A program made the position numbers and the translations under genes. Of a stretch of DNA of 14,196 bases, positions 1 through 6,759 are shown in pieces. The notes below the pieces were generated by a model that saw only the letters and a list, made by a program, of their open reading frames with translations, did no database searches and was not told the origin of the DNA. Positions within the stretch are counted from its first letter, which is position 1; every line of letters begins with the position of its first letter. This DNA is from UBA1801 sp035353395 (GTDB lineage Bacteria > Acidobacteriota > Holophagae > Holophagales > Holophagaceae). Location of the stretch: assembly GCA_035353395.1 (NCBI GenBank), contig DAOPZL010000072.1, positions 1 through 14,196 on the forward strand. Direction: 5' to 3'.

Positions 1-848
1 TCCTTCCCGGCCTCCTCGGCCAGGTCCCGGAAGAGGAGCGTCATGGCCCGGTCGGACCAGGTCTCGGAACAGCTTTCCGTGAGCTGCTCCTCGATCTCGT
101 GGGCCTCGTCCAGGATCAGCACCGGGGCGTCCGGGAGCACCTGCCCGAAGGCGGATTCCCGCAGGACCCGGTCGGCCAGCAGCAGGGCATGGTTCACGAC
201 GACGAGGTCGGCCGCGGCGATCTCCTGGCGCAGCCGCGTGAGGAAGCAGTCCTCGAAGCGCGGGCACTGGCGGCCCGTGCAGCGCTCGGCCCGGGCGTTG
301 ATGCGGTCCCAGAGCTCGCTTTCGCCCTCGATCCCCAGCTCCTCCCGGTCCCCGACTTGCGTCTCCTGGGCCCATCGGGGGAGGGCCAGCCACAGGGCGT
401 GGTCCGACATGGCGAGCTCGGCCGGGGGATGGGCCTCCAGCGCCTCCCAGGCGGTCCTGCAGAGGTAGTTCGCCCTCCCCTTGGCCAGGACGGCCCTCAG
501 CTCCTGGCCCAGGATCCCCTCCGCCCGCGGGAGGTCGTCCTCCAGGAGCTGGCGCTGGAGCTGCTTGGTCCGGGTGGAGACCAGGACCGGGAGGCGGCCC
601 GAGGCGATCGCGGGGATCAGGTAGCCCAGGGACTTCCCCGTGCCCGTTCCCGCCTCGATGGCCTGCAGGACGGCGTCGGGCCGGGTCTCGGGCTCCGCGC
701 CGGCGCGCTTCCAGGCCTCCAGGCGCGCCGCGCCCTCCTGGATCGAGTCCAGGACCAGCTCGGCCATGCGCCGCTGGCCCGGACGCTCCTCGGCCCCAGG
801 GAAGCAGGCGAAGAGGCGGCCTTCCGGCGGCGCGAAGAATCGGTCCAT
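1..848 (-). CDS. dinG: DinG-type ATP-dependent DNA helicase, N-terminal part (truncated by window edge)
   Basis: Superfamily 2 iron-sulfur helicase of the DinG/XPD type, expected to unwind DNA 5'-3' during repair or removal of R-loops and D-loops. I translated the minus strand by hand: 282 codons are open from ATG at 848 to the window edge. Visible motifs are Walker A AGTGTGKS (residues 66-73), motif Ia STRTKQLQ (about 91-98), four cysteines placed as in the DinG/XPD 4Fe-4S domain (C130, C190, C195, C201), VVNHALL (about 217-223) and the DEAH box (247-250). The C-terminal helicase half lies outside the window. An in-frame ATG four codons upstream (860) is also possible, but a GGAAGG sits directly against it with no spacer, so I prefer 848. 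The gene is divergent from the protease gene at 973. The family is certain; the choice between DinG and YoaA is less so. Confidence 0.88.
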   Translation of the reverse strand, partial: MDRFFAPPEGRLFACFPGAEERPGQRRMAELVLDSIQEGAARLEAWKRAGAEPETRPDAVLQAIEAGTGTGKSLGYLIPAIASGRLPVLVSTRTKQLQRQLLEDDLPRAEGILGQELRAVLAKGRANYLCRTAWEALEAHPPAELAMSDHALWLALPRWAQETQVGDREELGIEGESELWDRINARAERCTGRQCPRFEDCFLTRLRQEIAAADLVVVNHALLLADRVLRESAFGQVLPDAPVLILDEAHEIEEQLTESCSETWSDRAMTLLFRDLAEEAGK

Positions 849-906
849 GGCGTGCGGCATCCTTCCAGCATGACGCAAGAGGGCGGAAAAAGGGCGAACC
901 ATCCTG

Positions 907-929
907 GCGTCCGGACGGGTTTCGGACGC
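907..929. promoter_or_regulatory. Inverted repeat in the dinG/protease divergent intergenic region
   Basis: GCGTCCG at 907-913 is repeated in inverted orientation as CGGACGC at 923-929, with a 9-base spacer. The left half also forms a perfect 10-base palindrome, CGTCCGGACG (908-917). It lies between two divergent genes (starts at 848 and 973), where an operator would be expected. High GC makes such dyads common by chance, and I see no convincing -10/-35 pair here. Confidence 0.25.
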
Positions 930-972
930 GCGGCCACTTGGCGCATCATGAAGGCGAGGGAGCTGCGCGACC

Positions 973-2033
973 ATGGGCCAGGGACGACGATCATCCGCAA
1001 CGACTGCGCGCGGGCTGCTGCTCGCGGGGCTGGCCTTCCTCGCCGCCAGCCAGGCCGGATCGCAGCCCATCACGCCCGAGGAGCAGGCCGCCATCGAGAT
1101 CGGGCGCCGGGGCGCCAAGGTCCGTCCGGTCACGCCCCGGAAGCCCCTGGATGACCAGGAGGTCAAGCGCGTGCGGATCTTCAGGACGTCCAAGCCCTCC
1201 GTGGTCTACATCGCCTCGGCCACCCAGCGCTACGTGCTGCTGAACCAGGCGACGGGGGACACCATGGCGATCCCGCCGGGCACCGGCACCGGCTTCATCT
1301 GGGACGACCAGGGGCACGTGGTCACGAACTACCACGTCATCATGGTCGACGTGGGCGGGGCCCCCCTGAGCGAGGCGGAAGACCTCCAGGTCACGCTCAC
1401 CGACGGCAAGACCTACCGCGCCCGGGTGATCGGCAAGAGCCTCGCCTACGACATCGCCGTGCTGCGGGTGTTCGCACCCCTCCTGAACATGAAGCCCCTG
1501 CCCCTCGGCACCTCGAAGAACCTGCAGGTGGGACAGTCGGTGCTCGCGATCGGGAATCCCTTCGGGCTGGACCATACCCTGACCCAGGGCATCATCTCGG
1601 GACTGAGGAAGGAGGTCATCACGGACTCGGCGCTCCAGCGGAAGATCCGGGGCGCGATCCAGACCGACGCCGCCATCAATCCCGGCAACTCCGGAGGGCC
1701 GCTGCTGGACTCCGCGGGACGGGTGATCGGCATGAACACGTCGATCAAGACCCAGACGGGGTACAACGCCGGCGTCAGCTTCGCCATCCCCGTCGACACC
1801 CTGAACCGGGTGGTGCCGCAGCTGATCGCGAAGGGGCAGCTCGACCGTCCAGAGCTGGGGTTCAGCGGCATCTCGAACCAGCTGGCCGCCCTGCTGGGGG
1901 TCACCAAGGGCGTGGTCGTCGGGGGCGTGGTGCCGGGCAGCATCGCCGACCTCGCCGGGCTGCGCGGCTGGAAGCTCAAGGAGGGGGACAAGGTGCCCAC
2001 GCTGGGCGACGTCATCGTGGGCTTCCAGGGAAG
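973..2033 (+). CDS. Secreted trypsin-like serine protease, HtrA/Deg family with PDZ domain (3' end lost in gap)
   Basis: Periplasmic or envelope protease of the S1C (HtrA/Deg) family, normally acting in protein quality control. The first 353 residues are present. A Sec-type signal peptide occupies about residues 1-28 (basic start with GRR, hydrophobic LLLAGLAFLAA, likely cleavage after SQA). The catalytic triad is intact: His121 in TNYHV, Asp160 in YDIAVL and Ser240 in NPGNSGGP. A PDZ domain begins near residue 295 and is cut by the N run. ATG at 973 is the only sensible start; AGGGAG lies about ten bases upstream. The reading appears to continue through the Ns to a TAG at 2140-2142, but that is not evidence of the true end: the gap length is unknown, and those bases abut the end of the convergent hypD. 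Family members usually run to about 400-480 residues, so roughly 50-130 residues are probably missing. Confidence 0.9.
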
Positions 2034-2133
2034 NNNNNNNNNNNNNNNNNNNNNNNNNNNNNNNNNNNNNNNNNNNNNNNNNNNNNNNNNNNNNNNNNNN
2101 NNNNNNNNNNNNNNNNNNNNNNNNNNNNNNNNN
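2034..2133. other. Assembly gap, 100 N, true missing sequence
   Basis: Exactly 100 N. Unlike the other two N runs, the flanks share no sequence, so bases are really missing. The gap hides the end of the protease gene and whatever separates it from the convergent hypD, probably including terminators. Its real length is unknown. Confidence 0.95.
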
Positions 2134-2138
2134 GCCGG

Positions 2139-4499
2139 CTAGAACTGCGTGTGCTCCGTCCTCTGGATGATCTCGTCCTGCAGGGCCTCGGAGAGATCGC
2201 AGAAGTAGTCGCTGTAGCCCGCCACGCGGACGATGAGGTCGCGGTACTCGTCCGGCTTGGCCTTGGCCTCGCGCAGCTTGTCCGCGCTCACCACGTTGAA
2301 CTGCATGTGGTGGCCGTCCAGCTTGAAGTAGGCCCGCACGAGGCTGTGGAGGTGGTTGATGCCCCCCTCGCCCTCCAGCAGGCTCGGCGTGAACTTCATG
2401 TTCAGGAGCGTCCCGCCGGTCTTGACGTGGTCCATCTTGCCCGCGGACTTGAGGACGGCCGTCGGGCCGTTGCGGTCCGCGCCCTGGACGGGGCTGATGC
2501 CCTCGGAGAGGGGGAGGCCCTTCTTCCGTCCGTCGGGGGAGGCCAGGCACACCTCGCCGAAGTAGACGTGGCAGGTGGTGGGGAGCATCTCGATCCGGTA
2601 GGCGCCGCCCTTGCCGTTGGGCCGGCCGTCGACGGCCTTGAACAGCATGTTGAAGGTGCGGACCATCAGGGAGTCGGCGTAGTCGTCGTCGTTGCCGTAC
2701 TTGTGGGTCTTGTTCACCAGCCGCTGGCGCAGGGGCTCCTGGCCCTGGAAATCGGCATCCAGGGCCTTGACGAGGTCGGGCAGCGCGATCTCCCCCTTCT
2801 CGAACACGACTTCCTTCAGGGCGGACAGGCAGTCGGTGATGCTGCCGATGCCCACGATCTGCACGAAGGTGTTGTTGTAGCGGGCGCCGCCGGAGTTGTA
2901 GTCCTTGCCCTTCTTGATGCAGTCGTCCGTGATGACGGACAGGAAGATGTGCGGCATGCGGGTGGCGAACAGGCGCTCGATGACCTGGTTGCCGCGCATC
3001 TTGATCTCCAGCACGTGGTGGAACTGGGCCTCGAAGGCGGCGAACAGGTCGTCGAAGGTCCGGAAGGTGGCCGGGTCGGGCGTGCGGGGACCGATCTGCC
3101 TGCCGGTGCGCGCGTCGAAGCCCTGGTGCAGGGCCAGCTCGAGCATCTTCACCAGGTTGAAGTAGCCCGTGAGGATGTAGGCCTCCTTGCCGAAGGCGCC
3201 CACCTCCACGCAGCCGGAGGTGCCGCCCTCGCGGGCGTCCTCGAAGGACTTGCCCTGGCGCAGCTGCTCCTCCACCACGGAGTCCGCGTTGAAGAGGGAC
3301 GGGAAGCCGTAGCCGTTGCGGATGACCTTCAGCCCGTGCTTCAGCACGTTGTCCGGGGTCTTCCGGGAGATCTGCATGTTGCTGCTGGGCTGGAGCATGT
3401 GCATGTCGTCGATGACGTCCAGCAGGAGGTGCGTCACTTCGTTGGAACCGTCGCTGCCGTCCTTCATCAGGCCGGCCAGGTTGATGTTGGCGAAGTCGGT
3501 GTAGGTGCCGCTCTCGGCCGCGGTCACGCCCTGCTTGGCGGGGGCCGTGTGGTTGTTGAACTTGACGAAGAAGCACTCCAGCAGCTCCCGGGCCTTCTCC
3601 CTGGTCAGGGTGCCGTCGGCCAGGCCCTTCTGGTAGAACGGCCAGAGGTGCTGGTCCAGGTGGCCCGGGCTGTAGGCGTCCCAGCCGTTCAGTTCGGTGA
3701 CCACGGCGAGGTGGCAGAACCAGTAGTACTGGAGCGCCTCCTGGAAGTCCCGGGGCGCGTGGGCGGGAACCCAGCGGCAGACGTCGGCGATCTTCAGGAG
3801 CTCGTGCTTGCGTTTGGAGCTGGAGGTCCTGGCCGCCTGGGCCTCGGCCAGCTCGGCGTAGCGCTCGGCCCAGCGGATCAGGGCGTCGCAGGAGACGTCC
3901 ATGGCCTTCAGCTCTTCCTGCTTGTCCAGGGCCTCGGGGTCGTTCTCGAAGTCCAGGGCGGCCAGGGACTGGGCGATCTCGGCCTTGAAGTCCAGGAGGC
4001 CCTTCCGGTAGATCTTGCCGTCGGCCACGGTGTGGCCCGGGGACCGCTGTTCCATGAACTCCGTGAAGCAGCCGGCCTCGTAGGCCTCCTGCCACTCCCT
4101 GGACAGGAGCTGGAACATCTGGTCGCGGAGGGAGCGGCCGCGCCAGAAGGGAATGACCTCCTCCTCGTAGGCCTCGATGACGGAGGGAGCCACCTTGTAC
4201 TGGGTCTTCGCCCGGCTGTCCAGGATGCGCAGGTCCTCGGCGCTGTGGCAGGTCAGCTCCGGGTAGGTCGGAACCGACTTGGGTTCCGGGCCCCGCTCGC
4301 CCACGATCAATTCGGCCTCGCCCAGCCAGAGGCTCTTCTTCTCGCAGATGTTCAGGAAGTTGAGGGCACGGAGCATGGGGAGGCTGTGGCGGCCCAGGTT
4401 CTCCCTGTAGAAGGCCGTCGTGAGCAGGGCGCGCTCGGCGGTGATGGAAGGAATCGCGTCCAGGCTCTCCTGGCGCAATCTCCGGGTGCGTTCGTTCAT
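2139..4499 (-). CDS. hypD: Glycyl radical enzyme, trans-4-hydroxy-L-proline dehydratase (HypD)
   Basis: A glycyl radical enzyme of 786 aa. It should dehydrate trans-4-hydroxy-L-proline to (S)-1-pyrroline-5-carboxylate in the cytoplasm without oxygen. Seen: thiyl-radical Cys430 and catalytic Glu432 in GGTSGCVEVGAFGKE, and the C-terminal glycyl radical loop VRVAGYSDYF with Gly761. The active-site residues I recall for Clostridioides difficile HypD (F152, H160, D278, S334, D339, F340, C434, E436, Y450, T645, G765) all reappear at a constant offset of minus four: F148, H156, D274, S330, D335, F336, C430, E432, Y446, T641, G761. That rules strongly against PFL, CutC, glycerol/propanediol dehydratase and HPAD. 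GGAGG precedes the ATG by six bases. The ATG overlaps the activase stop as ATGA, so the two are translationally coupled. The symbol is shared with an unrelated hydrogenase maturation gene. No proC is in the window. Confidence 0.9.
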   Translation of the reverse strand: MNERTRRLRQESLDAIPSITAERALLTTAFYRENLGRHSLPMLRALNFLNICEKKSLWLGEAELIVGERGPEPKSVPTYPELTCHSAEDLRILDSRAKTQYKVAPSVIEAYEEEVIPFWRGRSLRDQMFQLLSREWQEAYEAGCFTEFMEQRSPGHTVADGKIYRKGLLDFKAEIAQSLAALDFENDPEALDKQEELKAMDVSCDALIRWAERYAELAEAQAARTSSSKRKHELLKIADVCRWVPAHAPRDFQEALQYYWFCHLAVVTELNGWDAYSPGHLDQHLWPFYQKGLADGTLTREKARELLECFFVKFNNHTAPAKQGVTAAESGTYTDFANINLAGLMKDGSDGSNEVTHLLLDVIDDMHMLQPSSNMQISRKTPDNVLKHGLKVIRNGYGFPSLFNADSVVEEQLRQGKSFEDAREGGTSGCVEVGAFGKEAYILTGYFNLVKMLELALHQGFDARTGRQIGPRTPDPATFRTFDDLFAAFEAQFHHVLEIKMRGNQVIERLFATRMPHIFLSVITDDCIKKGKDYNSGGARYNNTFVQIVGIGSITDCLSALKEVVFEKGEIALPDLVKALDADFQGQEPLRQRLVNKTHKYGNDDDYADSLMVRTFNMLFKAVDGRPNGKGGAYRIEMLPTTCHVYFGEVCLASPDGRKKGLPLSEGISPVQGADRNGPTAVLKSAGKMDHVKTGGTLLNMKFTPSLLEGEGGINHLHSLVRAYFKLDGHHMQFNVVSADKLREAKAKPDEYRDLIVRVAGYSDYFCDLSEALQDEIIQRTEHTQF

Positions 4500-5371
4500 G
4501 GACGGCCTCCAATGGTTGGATGGAGGCCCTTGGCCCGGAATATCTCCGAAAGGGACTCCAGATGTTCGATGCTCGGGGAAGGCGTTCCGTGCAGGGAGTA
4601 CGTCATGCCCACGCGGGCGAACTTCGCCTCGCCCGTCGGATGGTAGGGCAGCAGGTCCACCTGGCGGACTCCGGCAAGAGGAGCCAGGAACGCGGCGGTG
4701 GCCTCGAGATTGGCCTCGTCGTCGTTGATGCCCGGGATGATCGGGATGCGGATCCAGATCTCCGGGTGGATCCGCGAGAGCGCCGCGAGGTTCTCCAGGA
4801 TCAGGCGGTTGGAGACTCCCGTGGCCGCCTTGTGGCGCGCCTCGTCCATCAGCTTGACGTCGTAGAGGACGAGATCCGCCTGCCCCGCGGCCTCCTCCAG
4901 GTCGGGCCACTTGGCGTAGCCGCAGGTGTCCAGGGCCGTGTGGATGCCCTCGGCCTTCAGCATCCTCATGACCTCGATGACGAACCGGGCCTGCAGGAGC
5001 GGCTCGCCGCCCGAGAAGGTGACGCCGCCGCCGGACTCGTCGAAGAAGATCCGGTCCCGGAGCAGCGTCCTGGCGAGGTCCGTCGAAACCACCCGCTTTC
5101 CGATGGCCTGGAGTGCGCCGGTGGGACAGGCCTCCACGTCCGTCTCGTCCAGGTCGAGGCTGACCGGCTCGCCCAGCTCCTGCTCGCTGCACAGCCCGCA
5201 GATCATGCACCGGTTGCGCATGCGGACGATTTCGGTCTCCGGGGACTGGCTCTCGGGGTTGTGGCACCAGGCGCAGGCCAGGGGGCATCCCTTCATGAAG
5301 ACCGTGCTTCTCACGCCCGGACCATCCTGGAGAGAGAAGCGCTGGACGTTGAAGACCAGGCCGCTCCGCAT
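4496..5371 (-). CDS. hypE: Radical SAM glycyl-radical-enzyme activating enzyme (HypD activase)
   Basis: Activase of 291 aa that uses S-adenosylmethionine and a 4Fe-4S cluster to place the radical on the glycine of HypD. The N-terminus RFSLQDGPGVRSTVFMKGC is typical of PflA-type activases. The radical SAM cysteines are C29, C33 and C36 (CPLACAWC), followed by the SAM-binding FSGGEP at 119-124. An inserted ferredoxin-like segment carries C55, C58, C61 (CMICGLC) and C82 (ACPTGAL): enough for one auxiliary cluster, not the two of eight-cysteine activases. The gene starts one base after the regulator stop; GGAG inside the end of the regulator gene serves as ribosome binding site. It ends in an ATGA overlap with hypD. 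Pairing with HypD is inferred from this coupling. The symbol follows the hydroxyproline usage, not the hydrogenase one. Confidence 0.88.
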   Translation of the reverse strand: MRSGLVFNVQRFSLQDGPGVRSTVFMKGCPLACAWCHNPESQSPETEIVRMRNRCMICGLCSEQELGEPVSLDLDETDVEACPTGALQAIGKRVVSTDLARTLLRDRIFFDESGGGVTFSGGEPLLQARFVIEVMRMLKAEGIHTALDTCGYAKWPDLEEAAGQADLVLYDVKLMDEARHKAATGVSNRLILENLAALSRIHPEIWIRIPIIPGINDDEANLEATAAFLAPLAGVRQVDLLPYHPTGEAKFARVGMTYSLHGTPSPSIEHLESLSEIFRAKGLHPTIGGRP

Positions 5372-5372
5372 G

Positions 5373-6062
5373 CTACAGCTCCGGCGAGAAGTAGTAGAGG
5401 TGGATGAACTCTTCCTGGACCTTGAAGGACCAGTGCACGTCCTGGAGGAAGTTGGCGGCTTCCTGGACCTGCCCCTTGTCGAGATGCGAAATGAAGCGCT
5501 CGTGCTCCTGGATGGAGCGCTCCTCCCAGGACTGGTTCATCCCCTTGCGCCGCGGCCAGTCGTACAGGCGCTGCTTCAGCAGGTTGATCTGGGCCAGCAT
5601 CCGCGCGTTGTCGCAGCGCCCCAGGTAGACCTCGTGGAAGGCGACGTTGAGCGTGTAGTACTTGTCGAAGTCGGAGGCCGCCACGGCCTGGGCCATGCCG
5701 TCGTCCAGCTGGTGCATGCGGAGCAGGTCCCTGGAATCCAGGGTGGACCCGACGATCTTGAGGGCCGCCGACTCCAGGGCGCCGATGATCTCGTAGTAGT
5801 GCCGGATGTCGTCCAGGGTGAGGGGGTTCAGCCGGAAGCCGCGCCGCGGCAGGACGGTCACGAAGCCCTGCGACTCGAGCTGCAGGAGGGCTTCCCGGAG
5901 GGGCGTTCGGCTGATGCCCAGCCTCTGCGCCAGGTCGTTCAGGTCCAGGAAGGCCCCAGGCTGGAGGCCGCCCCGGTTCATCTCGTCCCGGAGGTACTCG
6001 TACACCTGCTCGCGCAGGGAGCGCGTCTGGAGGATGGGTGAGAGCGTTCGACTCGATACCAT
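5373..6062 (-). CDS. GntR-family transcriptional regulator, FadR/FCD subgroup, first gene of the hyp operon
   Basis: DNA-binding regulator of 229 aa. A GntR winged helix-turn-helix occupies about residues 14-78 (LAQRLGISRTPLREALLQLE). An FCD ligand-binding domain follows (about 85-215) with histidines H143 (AFH), H187 (EHERF) and H210, placed as in metal-binding FCD proteins; the usual Asp four residues before the first His is Asn139. It is the promoter-proximal gene and lies one base from the activase gene, so it probably senses hydroxyproline or a derived acid and controls its own operon; the effector is inferred. I chose ATG at 6062, with AGGGA about nine bases upstream, over an in-frame ATG at 6119. 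The likely transcription start near 6124 would leave the 6119 ATG almost without a leader, and the extra 19 residues resemble no GntR start. Confidence 0.88.
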   Translation of the reverse strand: MVSSRTLSPILQTRSLREQVYEYLRDEMNRGGLQPGAFLDLNDLAQRLGISRTPLREALLQLESQGFVTVLPRRGFRLNPLTLDDIRHYYEIIGALESAALKIVGSTLDSRDLLRMHQLDDGMAQAVAASDFDKYYTLNVAFHEVYLGRCDNARMLAQINLLKQRLYDWPRRKGMNQSWEERSIQEHERFISHLDKGQVQEAANFLQDVHWSFKVQEEFIHLYYFSPEL

Positions 6063-6073
6063 ATGATCGTATC
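6055..6073. promoter_or_regulatory. Inverted repeat over the regulator start codon
   Basis: GATAC at 6055-6059 and GTATC at 6069-6073 form a perfect 5-bp dyad with a 9-base centre that contains the regulator start codon. GntR-family regulators often bind short dyads in their own 5' region, so this may be an autoregulatory site. The arms are short and chance cannot be excluded. Confidence 0.3.
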
Positions 6074-6121
6074 CCTGGTCACTGGAAGTTGCGGACAAGG
6101 ATGACAGCATGGCCGGCACTT

Positions 6122-6140
6122 CAGATATCTAATATATCAG
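6122..6140. promoter_or_regulatory. AT-rich dyad over the -10 and start point of the hyp operon promoter
   Basis: CAGATATCTAATATATCAG is an imperfect inverted repeat (7 of 9 arm pairs match) containing the perfect palindrome AGATATCT. It is conspicuously AT-rich in a GC-rich neighbourhood and overlaps the proposed -10 box and start point. That is a good position for a repressor operator, most simply of the GntR protein encoded just downstream. Confidence 0.4.
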
Positions 6141-6158
6141 TCGTGCCACTCCCCGCAA
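6131..6158 (-). promoter_or_regulatory. Candidate sigma-70 type promoter of the regulator-hypE-hypD operon
   Basis: On the minus strand, TTGCGG (6153-6158) and TATATT (6131-6136) are separated by 16 bases. The -10 matches TATAAT at five of six positions; the -35 matches only TTG. Initiation would fall near 6124, giving a leader of about 60 bases to the ATG at 6062. The -35 sits inside a perfect 16-base hairpin sequence, CTCCCC-TTGC-GGGGAG (6149-6164), which could be a further operator. Confidence 0.45.
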
Positions 6159-6176
6159 GGGGAGATTTTCACTCAT

Positions 6177-6211
6177 GGTTCACGAACCGATCGACGATCC
6201 CGGTCGCCGGG
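6177..6211. repeat. Three back-to-back small inverted repeats between ridA and the hyp promoter
   Basis: On the plus strand: GGTTC-AC-GAACC (6177-6188), GATCG-A-CGATC (6189-6199) and CCCGG-TCG-CCGGG (6199-6211). All arms are perfect and there is no spacer between units. The block begins six bases after the ridA stop and ends about 20 bases before the hyp -35 region. There is no T-run in either direction, so a classical intrinsic terminator for ridA is not supported; protein binding sites or a processed RNA structure are alternatives. Confidence 0.4.
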
Positions 6212-6217
6212 GAGGGG

Positions 6218-6592
6218 CTACAGCTCCGCGATGAGCTCGATCTCGACCTTGGCGCCCTTCGGCAGCGCGCCGACCTGGATCGCGCTCCGGGCCGGCTTGG
6301 CCCCGCCGAGGGCCTTCTCGTAGACCGCGTTGAAGGCGGCGAAGTCGCCCATGTCCGCGAGGAAGACGGTGGTCTTGAGCACCCGGTCCCAGGAGGTGCC
6401 GGCTTCCTTCAGGATGGCGGCCAGGTTCCGGAGGACCTGCTCGGCCTGGGCTTCGATGGGGCCCGTGACCATCTCCATGGTCTCGGGGACGAGAGGGATC
6501 TGGCCGGCCGTGAAGAGCAGGTTGCCGACGATCTTCGCCTGGCTGTAGGGGCCGATGGCGGCAGGGGCGGCGGGGGTGTTGATGGTCTTCAT
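6218..6592 (-). CDS. ridA: RidA family reactive intermediate (imine/enamine) deaminase
   Basis: A protein of 124 aa that matches the whole Rid/YjgF/UK114 fold. RidA hydrolyses reactive 2-aminoacrylate and related imines released by PLP enzymes, protecting the cell; it works as a cytoplasmic trimer. Conserved features: GPYSQA with Tyr16 near the N-terminus, FTAGQIPL (27-34), and the active-site arginine in ARSAIQVGALPKGAKVEIE (Arg102, equivalent to Arg105 of E. coli RidA). The start at 6592 is set by GGAG five bases upstream and by the usual family length; the open frame continues further upstream but with no family similarity. It precedes the hyp operon in the same direction, separated by 155 bases with a dyad block and a probable separate promoter, so cotranscription is uncertain. 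A link to hydroxyproline-derived imines is only a suggestion. Confidence 0.92.
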   Translation of the reverse strand: MKTINTPAAPAAIGPYSQAKIVGNLLFTAGQIPLVPETMEMVTGPIEAQAEQVLRNLAAILKEAGTSWDRVLKTTVFLADMGDFAAFNAVYEKALGGAKPARSAIQVGALPKGAKVEIELIAEL

Positions 6593-6759
6593 GGAGGCTC
6601 CTTTTCGGGTATCGCGGTCCTGCGGAAATCGGCCGGAGCGGCGCGAAGGAAGGGCTCCGGCTAACCGCACATCGTAGCCGACTTCCATGCGAGGGCATAG
6701 GGGCGCCTTCCGGGATGGCGGTCGTCGCCCCCGCGGCGGCGGGGAAAGGGGCGGGGCGG

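Noticed and set aside
2034..2142. Apparent completion of the protease gene through the Ns to TAG at 2140-2142.
   Set aside because: The 100 N are a placeholder of unknown true length, so the frame across them has no meaning.
2151..4646. Very long open frame on the plus strand opposite hypD.
   Set aside because: Its translation is Val/Leu/Gly/Ala-rich with no recognisable domain, and it mirrors the codon bias of hypD. Such antisense frames are expected at high GC.
6063..6119. Upstream in-frame ATG giving a 19-residue longer GntR protein.
   Set aside because: It would lie about five bases from the predicted transcription start and lacks a good ribosome site; the added residues do not resemble GntR N-termini.
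6132..6150. TGGCACG on the minus strand upstream of the GntR gene, resembling a sigma-54 -24 element.
   Set aside because: The invariant GC of the -12 element is AT at the required spacing (ten bases after the GG), and no sigma-54 activator gene is nearby.
6149..6170. CTCCCC-GCAA-GGGGAG followed by ATTTTC on the plus strand, looking like an intrinsic terminator.
   Set aside because: The T-run is on the plus strand, but no plus-strand gene lies upstream; both neighbouring genes are on the minus strand, where no T-run follows. It is more likely a promoter-associated dyad.
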